Shown: positions 27,981-36,573, counted from the first letter of the stretch. The stretch: DNA of 64,000 bases from Brevundimonas sp. (GCF_029946145.1 NZ_JAQSDY010000009.1:62001-126000); one strand, 5' to 3'. Made by a program: numbers and translations. The notes: generated by a model from the letters alone, not told the origin.

Positions 27981-28115
27981 ATGGCCCTGAACCCCTCCGT
28001 GGATCCGCCGCCGCACCACGACGGACCGCACCCCGCCCTTTCACTGATCGTCGGCTTCGGCGTGATCGTCCTGGGCGCGACCATCGTGCACATCGTCTTC
28101 AACGTGCTGGTCTGA
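27981..28115 (+). CDS. Small single-span membrane protein (44 aa)
   Basis: A 44-residue ORF with ATG 27981 preceded by AAGGA at 8 bases. The N-terminal third is polar and Pro/His rich (MALNPSVDPPPHHDGPHP), and the rest is one membrane helix (residues about 19-43, LSLIVGFGVIVLGATIVHI). It faces the opposite direction to both neighbours, in the gap between prfC and the third gluzincin. The combination of a good ribosome-binding site, a hydrophobic helix and a clean stop makes a real gene likely. Function unknown. Confidence 0.6.
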   Translation: MALNPSVDPPPHHDGPHPALSLIVGFGVIVLGATIVHIVFNVLV

Positions 28116-28132
28116 GGGTCAGACTCGTCGCC

Positions 28133-29656
28133 TCAGTTGCCTTGCGGCGCAGGGTCTTCATCGACCGAGTCCGCCGCGGCGTCCTCCGCCAGCGCTTCCG
28201 CTTCGCTGAGACCGCGCGCCTGGTTCAGCAGCGCCTGGGCCGCCTTGGCGTCGTCGCCGCCATGCGGATCGTTGGCCAGGACCTCGATGGTCCGGATGGC
28301 GTCCTCCCGGCGACCGGCGGCCAGATAGGTGCGGGCCATGTCGATCCGCGCCTTGTCCAGCTGCGGGGCCAGTTGCAGCGCCAATTCACGGGTCAGGATG
28401 TCGTTCTCGCTGGGGTAGCCGGGGCTGCCCTCACGCGTCTCGGCCAGCAGCATGAAGGTGCGGTAGTTGGCGTCGTCCAGCTCGAACGCCCGGCCAAGCA
28501 ATCTCTGCGCCTCGGCCTTCAGGGGGCGGACCTCCGCGCCGTCCTCGGCGGCGCGTTCGAGCAGCGACCTCGCCAGATACTGGTGACCCTCGACGTGATC
28601 GGGATGGGCGGTGATCAGCCGCCGGAGCACCGCTTCGCCGGCGTCGCGGTCGCCCAGATGCATTTCGGCGTGACCGAGGGCGAGCATGGCGGCGGGATCG
28701 TCGGGATGCCGTTCGGCCAGACGGCGAACCTCGGAGAGCGTCGAGTCGCTGTGCGACGTCGGCACCCCGGTCAGCCGCTGGGTCATGAGCAGGAAATCGC
28801 GCGACGAGGCCGCAAGCGGAGTCACCGTCACCTGGGCCCGCGGGAAGAAGTTCCGGATCTCCATATAGGGAATCCGACCCATGTAGCCGCGCAGTTCCCG
28901 GCGCAGTTCGGCGTTGGTCATACCGGTGGCCCGGGGCATGGCCTCGATCGCATTTCCGCCGGCGCCGACATCCAGCAGATAGGCCCGCAACTGGTTGAAG
29001 CGCGCGTCATTGCCCATGAACCAGTGGGTCGTCAGCCAGGCCAGCGGATAGTAGGTCGCGTTCCGTCGCCGCACCTCGCCCGACCGCTTGGCCAGCAGGT
29101 CGTTCATCGAGATCCAGGTCGTTCCCCGAAGCCAGGACCCGCGGGCCTCATTGGGTTTTCCGATCAGAATCCGCGTCTCGTTGATGTCCGCGGTCATGAA
29201 ATATTCCGCGAAGCCTTCGATGAACCAGGCGGGATAGGCGAACGGCACGTTCTGCATCATGAAATGGTGCGCGTACTCGTGCAGCAGGACGTCGTCGCCC
29301 ATGCCGCCGCGGAGGGCCACGGCGAAAATGTCCTCTTCGCGGGCGGCATAGAAGCCGGCGACGGTGTCGCCGATCGCCGGCGACACCCGCCGCAGGCCGG
29401 CGGAATCGACCAGATAGATCGGCAGCTTGCGAGGCGGAACCTCGTCGATGGGCAGGCCCATCTTCCAGCGCAGCAGCCGGTCGAACGTCTCCAGCTTTTC
29501 GGTATAGGCGATCAACTGGCGCGGGTTGCCGTCGCCATAGACGATGAAGCGCTCGCTCTCGGCCTTCAGCCATTCGGCGCGGGCGGGCGCGACGCCGACC
29601 AGGGTCAGTGCAAGGGCGGCCAGGACCATCGGCCCGACCCAGTTCATGAAACGCAT
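28133..29656 (-). CDS. Secreted HExxH gluzincin-like protein with TPR region, paralogue 3
   Basis: A 507-residue protein in the same family as those at 23041 and 24612. It has a signal peptide (VLAALALTLVGVAPARA) and an AEWLKAESERFIVYGDG opening. HEYAH with IEGFAEYF forms the putative zinc site (about 120-150), and a TPR-like C-terminal half follows (DDPAAMLALGHAEMHLGDRDAGE). The ATG at 29656 follows GGGGAG. The C-terminus is acidic. Whether the three act as peptidases is unproven; the zinc motif is intact in all three. Confidence 0.75.
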   Translation of the reverse strand: MRFMNWVGPMVLAALALTLVGVAPARAEWLKAESERFIVYGDGNPRQLIAYTEKLETFDRLLRWKMGLPIDEVPPRKLPIYLVDSAGLRRVSPAIGDTVAGFYAAREEDIFAVALRGGMGDDVLLHEYAHHFMMQNVPFAYPAWFIEGFAEYFMTADINETRILIGKPNEARGSWLRGTTWISMNDLLAKRSGEVRRRNATYYPLAWLTTHWFMGNDARFNQLRAYLLDVGAGGNAIEAMPRATGMTNAELRRELRGYMGRIPYMEIRNFFPRAQVTVTPLAASSRDFLLMTQRLTGVPTSHSDSTLSEVRRLAERHPDDPAAMLALGHAEMHLGDRDAGEAVLRRLITAHPDHVEGHQYLARSLLERAAEDGAEVRPLKAEAQRLLGRAFELDDANYRTFMLLAETREGSPGYPSENDILTRELALQLAPQLDKARIDMARTYLAAGRREDAIRTIEVLANDPHGGDDAKAAQALLNQARGLSEAEALAEDAAADSVDEDPAPQGN

Positions 29657-29733
29657 ACCGACTCCCCGACTGGAACAGTCACCCTATCCAGCCCGGACAA
29701 TGCTGTCCAAGGTTGTGCGGGGAGAAATCGCGA

Positions 29734-30114
29734 TCAGGCGGCGAGGCGCATCCAGACCGCGCGGTCGGCGGCGACGGCGTCCAGCTTGCCCTTGGAAGCG
29801 CGGGTCTTGAGCTGGCGCATGATGGCGGCGGGCAGGGCGCAGAACTGCGGCTCAACCAGTGACGGGTCGCAGCCGACGGCCGGGGCGGCGAACAGGGCGG
29901 CGTTGACCTCGGGCGACCGGTCGTGGATCAGCCAGGCCAGACGGCGCGCGCGCTGCGGATCGGTCTTGTGCATCAGAGGGTCTTCGGCGAACAGCTCGCA
30001 ACCCAGTTCCAGAACATAGTCCAGACCCAGGTTCTCGAACCGGCGCGCGTCGCCCGGCGTGACCGGCGAGGCCTCATCCAGATCGAACACAACGTCGTTG
30101 AGAAGAAAGAGCAT
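29734..30114 (-). CDS. Conserved hypothetical protein
   Basis: A 126-residue soluble protein (starting MLFLLNDVVFDLDEASPVTP) that I recognise only as a type found in alphaproteobacteria. It has a proline-rich turn near residue 18 and an Arg/Lys-rich C-terminus. No membrane segment or signal is present. A GTG three codons upstream could also serve. The gap to the next gene (30115-30265) holds only a GTTAAC-type repeat and no gene. Function unknown. Confidence 0.5.
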   Translation of the reverse strand: MLFLLNDVVFDLDEASPVTPGDARRFENLGLDYVLELGCELFAEDPLMHKTDPQRARRLAWLIHDRSPEVNAALFAAPAVGCDPSLVEPQFCALPAAIMRQLKTRASKGKLDAVAADRAVWMRLAA

Positions 30115-30265
30115 CGACAACACCCACCATCGCCGGGCTCGTTTCCCGGCCCGTTGAAGATGACCCTAGGCCAAGGCGCTTGCGGTTCCGTTCCCGAACG
30201 CGGTTAAGCATTTCGCACTGTCGGCGGCGGCGTTAACCCGGCGGTTTCCATAGCCGGCTCCGGGA

Positions 30266-30595
30266 TCAGGCGGCGACCTTCTCGGTGATGAAGTGTCGGC
30301 CCTCGCGGTCCTCGATCTCGACCACCCAGATGTCGGGGTCGTAGCCGGCCTGGCGCTGGATCCAGGCGTCCAGTTCGCTTTCGAACTCGCTCTCGACCGG
30401 CTGAATCCACAGACGTTCGCCGTCGGGGCCGAAGGCCTCACTATAGAGTCTGGCGCGGCGGGTGGAGGTGTCGAACGCCTTGACGATGACCGTGCCGGCC
30501 CGGGCGTCGCCCTTGCGCGCGACCGTGGCGAAGGCGCCCGACAGCTCGGCGCGGCGGATCAGGGCGGAGACCCAGAGGTCGCTGGATAGAAGCAC
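30266..30595 (-). CDS. DUF1491 family protein
   Basis: A 109-residue soluble protein of DUF1491, a family restricted to alphaproteobacteria. The N-terminal SSDLWVSALIRRAELSGAFA and ...GTVIVKAFDTSTRRARLY match the family pattern, as does the C-terminal DPDIWVVEIEDREGRHFITE. The start is a GTG at 30595 with AGGG at 8 bases. Function unknown. It is divergent from a secreted hypothetical gene. Confidence 0.8.
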   Translation of the reverse strand: MLLSSDLWVSALIRRAELSGAFATVARKGDARAGTVIVKAFDTSTRRARLYSEAFGPDGERLWIQPVESEFESELDAWIQRQAGYDPDIWVVEIEDREGRHFITEKVAA

Positions 30596-30651
30596 TTTGA
30601 TAACCCTGCCCGGAAACCGTACCGGAACGCATGACGCGTAGGGTGCGGCCC

Positions 30652-31512
30652 ATGACGATAGGCCAGACCGCCCCGAAGACCAAAGCCGCCCTTCTGGCCG
30701 CCGCCGTCCTGTGCGCGCCGCAGGTGGCGTGGGCCGGGCCCTCCGACACCTATTACGAGCGCGCCTTCATGGTCGCGGCCGACCAGCGCTGCGGCCTGTT
30801 CGACGCGCGCATCGACGCCGCCCTCGGCGCCGCGACGGCCCAGGCCCGGGGCGCGGCCCTGCGGTCCGGCGCAGCTGAAGCGGACCTGAGCGCCACGGCG
30901 GCCCGGGCCCGGTCGCGGGCCCATGCCGTCTCGTGCCGGGATCCGCAGCTGGCGACGGTGCGGAGCCGGGTGGACGACGCCTTCTCGGGCTGGCTGCGGA
31001 CGCCGCGCATGAGCTTCCCCGGCGAGCGCGGGAACTGGACCGCCAACCGCCTGCGCTCCGCCGGCGTGGGCTGGCGGCTGCAGCAGACGTCGATCGTCGG
31101 CGCCTCTCCGGTCGCCTTCGGCTATGCCGGGCAGGACGAGACGTCGGATCTGGTCGCGGTGGTCAGTTTCGTCGGACGCTCACGTCCGAACGCCGCGCGG
31201 ATCGTGCTGCGCGACCCGAACAAGGTTCCGCGCGCCTGGCTGGCGGGAGACGGCCTGGTCCCGGCGGCCTCGCGCGCCAGTCTGTGGGCGGCGAATGTCG
31301 CGCCCGCCGATCCTGAACTGCTGTCGGAAGGCCATCGCGCCGGGGAGGTCTGGCGTTTCCCCGCCTCGACCGCCGCCGCCCTTGAGCGGCTGGATCCGCG
31401 CGAGACCTTCGCGATCGAATTCCATTTCCGCGACGGCAGCGTCGCCACGGCGAAGTTCGAGGCCGGCGACTTTACCGCGGGGCGGGCGTTCCTGGCGATG
31501 GGAATGCTGTAG
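30652..31512 (+). CDS. Secreted hypothetical protein
   Basis: A 286-residue protein with a signal peptide (ALLAAAVLCAPQVAWA). The ATG at 30652 is preferred because GTAGGG lies 9 bases upstream; ATG 30631 is an alternative. No family is recognised. Two central Cys-containing stretches (DQRCGLFDARIDAALGAA and AHAVSCRDPQL) resemble a Cys-bonded helical region. The stop is just four bases from the divJ stop, convergent. It probably acts in the periplasm. Confidence 0.5.
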   Translation: MTIGQTAPKTKAALLAAAVLCAPQVAWAGPSDTYYERAFMVAADQRCGLFDARIDAALGAATAQARGAALRSGAAEADLSATAARARSRAHAVSCRDPQLATVRSRVDDAFSGWLRTPRMSFPGERGNWTANRLRSAGVGWRLQQTSIVGASPVAFGYAGQDETSDLVAVVSFVGRSRPNAARIVLRDPNKVPRAWLAGDGLVPAASRASLWAANVAPADPELLSEGHRAGEVWRFPASTAAALERLDPRETFAIEFHFRDGSVATAKFEAGDFTAGRAFLAMGML

Positions 31513-31515
31513 GGG

Positions 31516-33201
31516 CTAGGCCCCGTTCTTCATCGGCATCGGAATGATCTCGGCGCCGCCTTCCGGGGCCGGCGCGCGGGCCACAAGGGCCACGGGCAGC
31601 CGCACCGTCACCGCCGTGCCCTCGCCCAGGGTGCTGTCGATGCTCATCCGGCCGCCGTGCAGCTCGGCGAAGGCGCGGACAAGGGACAGGCCCAGGCCCG
31701 TGCCCTGACGGCGCTGCTCGATCTCGCCCGCCTGTTCGAAGGGCCGGCCCAGACGGCGCACGTCCTCGGGCGCGATGCCGACGCCCGTGTCGGCGACGAC
31801 GACCTCCAGATAGGGGCCGATGGCCTCGACCGTCACGATGATCGTGCCGCCCGGAGGCGTGAACTTCACCGCATTGGACAGCAGGTTCAGAGTGATCTGT
31901 TTCAGCGCCCGCCGGTCGGCCGAGACCTCGACGGGATCACCGGGCAGGACGCTGGACAGGCTGACGCCCTTGTCGTCGGCGTTGACCCGGACCAGGGCCA
32001 TGGCCGCCGACACCGTCTCGCGTGCGTCGACCCGCTCCAGCGTCAGGGTGTAGCGCTCGGCCTCGATCTTGGCGACGTCCAGCAGGTCGTTGATCAGGTC
32101 CAGCAGGTGGCCGCCGGCCTGGTGGATGTTCTCGGCGTATTCGCCATAGCGGTCGGGCAGGGGGCCGAAGATGCGCTGGCGCATGATGTCCGAGAAGCCC
32201 AGCACGGCGTTCAGCGGCGTGCGCAACTCGTGGCTCATGTTGGCCAGGAAGCGGGTCTTGCCGGCCTCGCGCGCCTCGGCCTCGTTGCGGGCGGCTTCGA
32301 GGCCCAGTTCGCGGGCGTACTGCGCCGTGGCGTCGAAGATCTGGGCCACCAGCCGCGGACCCGAGGCGTCGTCGAGCCGGCGGACGATCATCTGGGCCCG
32401 TCGATCCAGAGCCAGGCGCGGGGCGAACAGGGCCATGCCGTCCTGACCGCCCATGGCCCGCTCCATGGCGCCCAGAACGCGCGGCCGGTCTGGCGCGTGG
32501 ACCGCCGCGACAAGTCCGCTGTCGAACAGCGGGTCCACCGGCAGATAGGTCGGCGGCGCGCCATAGGCGGCCACGACCCGGCCCGACGGCTCGAGGACCA
32601 GCATCAAGCCGGGCTGGGCCGCCAGCAGGGTTTCGATCCTTGCAGCGTCCGCCTCGGCGGTCTCCAGCCGTCTTTCGCGCTGCCGCCACGACAGGCGCAC
32701 GGCCAGGGCGGCGGCTCCCGCCGTCAGCAGGGCGGAAATCGCCGCCAGCGCCGGCAGTGGAGGGCCCTGCCTGACCAGCCAGGCCGAGAGCAGGCCGGCC
32801 AAGGCGGCGAGACCGACCGCCAGCGCGCCGGCCTGGACGGGCCGGGGGCCGCCGAGGGCGATACCGGCCGCCAGCGGCAGGAAGACAAAGCCGGTCAGCG
32901 GTCCGGTCAGACCGCCCGACAGCGCGGCGGACACGAAAGCCGCCAGTCCCCATACGCCGAGAAGCATCATCCGCTCGCCCGCGCCGTCGCGCCGCAGCAG
33001 GCCGAGGCCCGTAAGGCCCGGCGCCACCATGGCGAGGACGCCGTAGAAGACGGGCCCGTCGACGCCGCCGATCCATCGTCCACCCAGCGCGAGCAGGGCG
33101 GCGGCCACGGCCCAGCCGGCATGCCACGCGGCCAGCGCGGGACGATCGCCCGGGTCAGGGGCGGCGACGGGTCCGGAATCGGGGCGGGCGGGCTGGATCA
33201 A
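31516..33201 (-). CDS. divJ: DivJ-like membrane sensor histidine kinase
   Basis: A 561-residue membrane kinase. About six hydrophobic helices (residues 30-175) precede a degenerate PAS-like region, then DHp and ATPase domains. The phospho-accepting His is at about 324 in ANMSHELRTPLNAVLGF, and the ATPase domain has [26 protein letters not shown] and GTGLGLSLV. The segment DIMRQRIFGPLPDRYGEYAE closely matches my memory of Caulobacter DivJ, which phosphorylates DivK at the stalked pole. The paralogue PleC is similar, so assignment is not final. The start appears to be a TTG at 33201 with no strong ribosome-binding site, so it is uncertain. Confidence 0.7.
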   Translation of the reverse strand: MIQPARPDSGPVAAPDPGDRPALAAWHAGWAVAAALLALGGRWIGGVDGPVFYGVLAMVAPGLTGLGLLRRDGAGERMMLLGVWGLAAFVSAALSGGLTGPLTGFVFLPLAAGIALGGPRPVQAGALAVGLAALAGLLSAWLVRQGPPLPALAAISALLTAGAAALAVRLSWRQRERRLETAEADAARIETLLAAQPGLMLVLEPSGRVVAAYGAPPTYLPVDPLFDSGLVAAVHAPDRPRVLGAMERAMGGQDGMALFAPRLALDRRAQMIVRRLDDASGPRLVAQIFDATAQYARELGLEAARNEAEAREAGKTRFLANMSHELRTPLNAVLGFSDIMRQRIFGPLPDRYGEYAENIHQAGGHLLDLINDLLDVAKIEAERYTLTLERVDARETVSAAMALVRVNADDKGVSLSSVLPGDPVEVSADRRALKQITLNLLSNAVKFTPPGGTIIVTVEAIGPYLEVVVADTGVGIAPEDVRRLGRPFEQAGEIEQRRQGTGLGLSLVRAFAELHGGRMSIDSTLGEGTAVTVRLPVALVARAPAPEGGAEIIPMPMKNGA

Positions 33202-33372
33202 GGGCGCGACGGGAAAAGCCGGGAACGCCGGCGGCCCTCCAGCCTAGCCTTGCGGCTGAGTCGTCCAAAGCACGCACGCGTTCCAGGCGACTGGCCGGCA
33301 GCCCGGCCTGGCGCTTTTCCGGGGACAGGTTGCGAGGTTGTCGTTAACGCCGGCCCGGCCTATCTGGCCCGC

Positions 33373-33801
33373 ATGACCGCTGATCCCTCCATCGATGACA
33401 CCCTGGCCGAGCTGGTGGACGAGTTCGACCTGCTGGGCGACTGGGAGGGTCGGATCGAATACGTCATCGAACTGGGCAAGGGGCTGGCGGCCTTGCCGGA
33501 GGCGGATCGCATCGAGGCCAACAAGGTGCCGGGCTGCGCCGCCCAGGTCTGGCTGGCCGTGCGGCCCAGCGGGGATCGTCTGAGCTTCCTCGCCGACAGC
33601 GACAGCGCCCTGTCCAAGGGCAATATCGCACTGCTGCTGAAGCTCTATTCGAACCGCCGGCCAGACGAAATCCTGGCCTTCGACGCCCGCGCAGCCCTTG
33701 ATCGCCTCGGCCTGCCGTCCGCGCTGACGCGCCAGCGCGCCAACGGCCTGAACGCCATGGTGGGCCGGATACGTGACGCCGCGGCGGCCGCGGTTCAGTA
33801 G
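33373..33801 (+). CDS. sufE: SufE-like cysteine desulfurase activator
   Basis: A 142-residue SufE protein that accepts sulphane sulphur from the SufS desulfurase for Fe-S cluster assembly. Conserved features are LGDWEGRIEYVIELGKGLAALP, the catalytic Cys in VPGCAAQVWL (about residue 51), and NGLNAMVGRIR near the end. The ATG is at 33373. It is divergent from divJ and convergent with the following gene, overlapping its end by seven bases. No sufS or sufBCD gene is in the window. Confidence 0.9.
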   Translation: MTADPSIDDTLAELVDEFDLLGDWEGRIEYVIELGKGLAALPEADRIEANKVPGCAAQVWLAVRPSGDRLSFLADSDSALSKGNIALLLKLYSNRRPDEILAFDARAALDRLGLPSALTRQRANGLNAMVGRIRDAAAAAVQ

Positions 33802-34313
33802 TAGAAGCCGGTTATCGTCATCGTCGGGAGGCGGTCCGCCGGAGCCGCGACCTCGACGGAAAGACGGTATTCCTCGGGCCGCGGGGTGCGCCGTTCCCAG
33901 CGCAGGCGATCGTCCGGCGAGGTGGACCAGCGCGCCGGATCACCAAAAGCGCGGCGGCCCAGATCTGCCAGCTCCCGTACGCTGGCGTGCCGGGAAGAGA
34001 TCGTGCAACTGGCGGCGTAGACCGAGCTGTCGCCCTGTTCGAGGGTCCCTTCCTCGATGCGGATTCGCCACTCGCCGTCCCTGGAGATCAGGTCGATCTC
34101 CGACGCCCAGTCATCCAGAGGCGTGTTGCTTCCGGCGGGCCGGCGGAATTCCAGGTCCCGCGCGGCCCGCACCGATTTTTCGAAGCTCTGGGCGCGGGTG
34201 GCGTACGGCAGACAGACCTGGGTCAACATGCGCGCCACCAGCAGTTCCTGCGCAAGGGCCGGGGTGCTGATCAGGCACAGACTCGCCACAGTGGCGTAAG
34301 CAACAAACTTCAA
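33795..34313 (-). CDS. Secreted hypothetical protein
   Basis: A 172-residue protein with a signal peptide (KFVAYATVASLCLISTPALA). The start is a TTG at 34313 with GGGGA 5 bases upstream; the longer frame is not supported by a signal-peptide pattern. The mature region has two Cys (TQVCLPYATRAQ and YAASCTISSRH) and a polar, acidic middle. I recognise no family. It overlaps the sufE stop by seven bases on the other strand. It is likely periplasmic. Confidence 0.5.
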   Translation of the reverse strand: MKFVAYATVASLCLISTPALAQELLVARMLTQVCLPYATRAQSFEKSVRAARDLEFRRPAGSNTPLDDWASEIDLISRDGEWRIRIEEGTLEQGDSSVYAASCTISSRHASVRELADLGRRAFGDPARWSTSPDDRLRWERRTPRPEEYRLSVEVAAPADRLPTMTITGFYY

Positions 34314-34456
34314 CTTGATCCCCGGTTCGCCGATTGTTGAAAATGGTCCGCTGTGTGCGGCGCGGCGACATGCGCGGCCGATGGTCACCCTTAGGGCCGA
34401 AGCCCGGGAGGCGACAGTTACGAGCCTGTAACGTCAGGCGGTGCGAGCTCCGTCGG

Positions 34457-35188
34457 TCAACCGATGCGGTAGTGGTTCGCCAGGGCCATCAGCCCCGTCT
34501 TCAGCAGGGCCTTGCCGCGCCGGCGAGCGAGGCCGAGGTCCCGTTCCGCCGCCTGCAGCGCGGAAGACCGGATGCATATCGCCTCGACCATTCCGCAGGC
34601 GGGTCCACAGGCCGCGAGCGCCGCCTCGACCCGCCGGCTCGCCGCCATGGCCGATGCGCCGGGACCGGTTCGTCCCGCCGCGTCGCCGCCCGCGCCAGCG
34701 CGCGGCAGGGCGTCCCACCGCATGGTGATCGAGGGGCCCCGCATGGCGGCCTCCGCGTCGCGGGCCAGACGGTCGGCTGCCGCGACCTCGGCGCGAGACA
34801 GCCAGGCGCGGCCGTCCGCGTCCCTGTGGCGCGCCAGCCAGGCGATCGCGGACTGGCCCAGATTGGCGCGACGCAAGGCGATCTCGCCATCGCCTTCCAT
34901 GACCGGACGGACGCCCTCGATCACCCCGGGTCGACCCGGTCCTGTTACCTCCGGCGACGGCCGCGGAGCGGTGGTGCGCGCCATCCAGCCTCCACCGGGC
35001 CGGATTTTCAGCCCCGGAGTCCCGGTCAGGTCCCGAAACACCGCCTCGTCGACCGTCAGGAGAACGCACGCCCGTCGATCCCGCCCGACCCTGAGCGCAT
35101 AGCCGTCCGGCGCGGCCTCGATCCAGCCGCCGCAGCGCGACAGCAGGCGACGGGCCCGTGCGGCGGTCCCTGGTTGGCCGCCGCTCAT
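34457..35188 (-). CDS. DUF6456-type protein (HTH-associated)
   Basis: A 243-residue protein, mainly helical and Arg/Ala rich. Its C-terminal half (RHRDADGRAWLSRAEVAAADRLARDAEAA onward to LMALANHYRIG) is what I recall as the DUF6456 pattern, while the N-terminus (RRLLSRCGGWIEAAPDGYALRV) resembles a small winged or beta domain. The start is ATG 35188, whose ATGA overlaps the stop of the HTH gene, so the two are coupled. It faces ctrA divergently. Function unknown; regulatory by context (inference). Confidence 0.55.
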   Translation of the reverse strand: MSGGQPGTAARARRLLSRCGGWIEAAPDGYALRVGRDRRACVLLTVDEAVFRDLTGTPGLKIRPGGGWMARTTAPRPSPEVTGPGRPGVIEGVRPVMEGDGEIALRRANLGQSAIAWLARHRDADGRAWLSRAEVAAADRLARDAEAAMRGPSITMRWDALPRAGAGGDAAGRTGPGASAMAASRRVEAALAACGPACGMVEAICIRSSALQAAERDLGLARRRGKALLKTGLMALANHYRIG

Positions 35189-35541
35189 GCCGGCACCTCG
35201 CACACGGGCGCGTCCAGCACCTCGCGCACGCAGCGCTCCAGCCGGTCCAGCATGGCGTCCAGGGTCGGGCGGTCGCGTTCATCCTCGACCCATCGGCAGG
35301 CCGCCGCGGCGGTCGCCCGGTTCAGCCCGAAGGCGTGACCGACCCGTTCCAGCGGCCAGCCGAATGTGATGTAGGCCAGATACATCGCCAGCCGGCGCGC
35401 GCGACATTCGGCGCCCCCCAGCCGGACATGGGCCCTCATCCGTTCAGCCGTGACCCCCGTCGCCGCCGCCACCAGCTGGATCGCCAGACCCGCGCGAATA
35501 CGGTCCTCCACTGCGACCGGCACGCGATACGCCTCACTCAT
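35185..35541 (-). CDS. DnaA domain IV-like helix-turn-helix protein
   Basis: A 118-residue protein whose core (AMYLAYITFGWPLERVGHAF through NRATAAAACRWVEDERD, about residues 50-90) resembles DNA-binding domain IV of the replication initiator DnaA, but with no AAA+ domain. A GGAGGA ribosome-binding site precedes ATG 35541. It is divergent from ctrA with 298 bases between starts, and coupled to the DUF6456 gene. It may bind DNA near the ctrA promoter or DnaA boxes; this is inference from the fold only. Confidence 0.65.
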   Translation of the reverse strand: MSEAYRVPVAVEDRIRAGLAIQLVAAATGVTAERMRAHVRLGGAECRARRLAMYLAYITFGWPLERVGHAFGLNRATAAAACRWVEDERDRPTLDAMLDRLERCVREVLDAPVCEVPA

Positions 35542-35678
35542 CCGATATCCTCCATCAACCGGCTTGACGGCGCCCGTTCGAACTCCGCCTTACTTGAGAT
35601 AGGAATATAATCCTGTGATACGTCGAATTCGGACGTAGGACGGGGTGGGAGGCCCCCTTTGGAGGAAAATGCGTCTGC

Positions 35679-35771
35679 TTGACTCAGGACTCTCGACGCC
35701 GATTCGCAAATCAGCCTACGATTCGCCTCAATGGGGTGGCGTTAACCTTTCTTAAGTTTTTACTCGGTTAA
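35679..35771 (+). promoter_or_regulatory. ctrA control region with four GANTC sites and TTAA motifs
   Basis: Upstream of ctrA, four GANTC (CcrM) sites lie in 44 bases: GACTC 35681, GACTC 35688, GATTC 35701 and GATTC 35720. The first overlaps a TTGACT (35679-35684) that could be a -35 element. Downstream are TTAA motifs at 35742-35745, 35752-35755 (TTAA-N6-TTAA, one base short of the CtrA consensus spacing) and 35768-35771. In Caulobacter ctrA is controlled by CcrM methylation, GcrA and CtrA itself, which this layout matches. Confidence 0.6.
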
Positions 35772-35839
35772 CTCTCGAACAAGGTTACCCGGCATTGGAT
35801 GTCGGGAATGATTGTCAAGCTTTGCCTGGAGGGGCATCA

Positions 35840-36553
35840 ATGCGCGTTCTGCTTATCGAAGACGATCACGCGACCGCGCAGAGCATCGAGTTGATGCTGA
35901 AGTCGGAAGGCTTCAACGTCTACACGACGGACCTCGGCGAAGAGGGTATCGATCTGGGCAAGATCTATGACTACGATCTGATCCTGCTCGATCTTAACCT
36001 TCCGGACATGAACGGTCTCGAGGTTCTGCGTCAGCTGCGTGTCGGCAAGGTCAACACCCCGGTGATGATCCTGTCCGGAACCTCGGAGATCGAGACCAAG
36101 GTCAAGACCTTCGGCGGCGGCGCCGACGACTATATGACCAAGCCCTTCCACAAGGACGAACTGATCGCGCGCACCCACGCCGTGGTCCGCCGTTCGAAGG
36201 GTCACGCCCAGGCCATCATCCACACCGGCGAGATCGCCGTGAACCTGGACGGCAAGACGGTCGAGGTGCACGGCCACCGCGTCCATCTGACGGGCAAGGA
36301 ATACCAGATGCTGGAGCTGCTCTCGCTCCGCAAGGGCACGACCCTGACCAAGGAAATGTTCCTGAACCACCTGTACGGCGGCATGGACGAGCCCGAGCTG
36401 AAGATCATCGACGTCTTCATCTGCAAGCTGCGCAAGAAGCTGGCGACGGCGGCGGGCGGCAAACACTATATCGAGACCGTCTGGGGCCGCGGCTATGTGC
36501 TGCGCGACCCGTCGGAAACCTCGGCTCCGGCCCCGGTCAGCGCCGCGGCCTGA
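35840..36553 (+). CDS. ctrA: Cell cycle response regulator CtrA
   Basis: Master transcription factor of the Caulobacterales cell cycle; binds TTAA-N7-TTAA sites and the replication origin. The 237-residue protein is near the usual 231 residues. The receiver domain (residues 1-115) starts [20 protein letters not shown] with phospho-acceptor Asp51 (LLDLNLP) and a Lys in MTKPFH. The OmpR-type winged-helix domain has [32 protein letters not shown] and [11 protein letters not shown]. The last residues are Ala-Ala-Ala, consistent with the C-terminal alanines needed for ClpXP degradation in Caulobacter. The ATG follows GGAGGGG. A terminator follows the stop. Confidence 0.97.
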   Translation: MRVLLIEDDHATAQSIELMLKSEGFNVYTTDLGEEGIDLGKIYDYDLILLDLNLPDMNGLEVLRQLRVGKVNTPVMILSGTSEIETKVKTFGGGADDYMTKPFHKDELIARTHAVVRRSKGHAQAIIHTGEIAVNLDGKTVEVHGHRVHLTGKEYQMLELLSLRKGTTLTKEMFLNHLYGGMDEPELKIIDVFICKLRKKLATAAGGKHYIETVWGRGYVLRDPSETSAPAPVSAAA

Positions 36554-36573
36554 TCGACCGGAACATCGAATGC

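Noticed and set aside
28142..30019. A 625-codon plus-strand frame opposite the third gluzincin gene
   Set aside because: Low-complexity antisense product with no ribosome-binding site or domain; the minus-strand gene is well supported.
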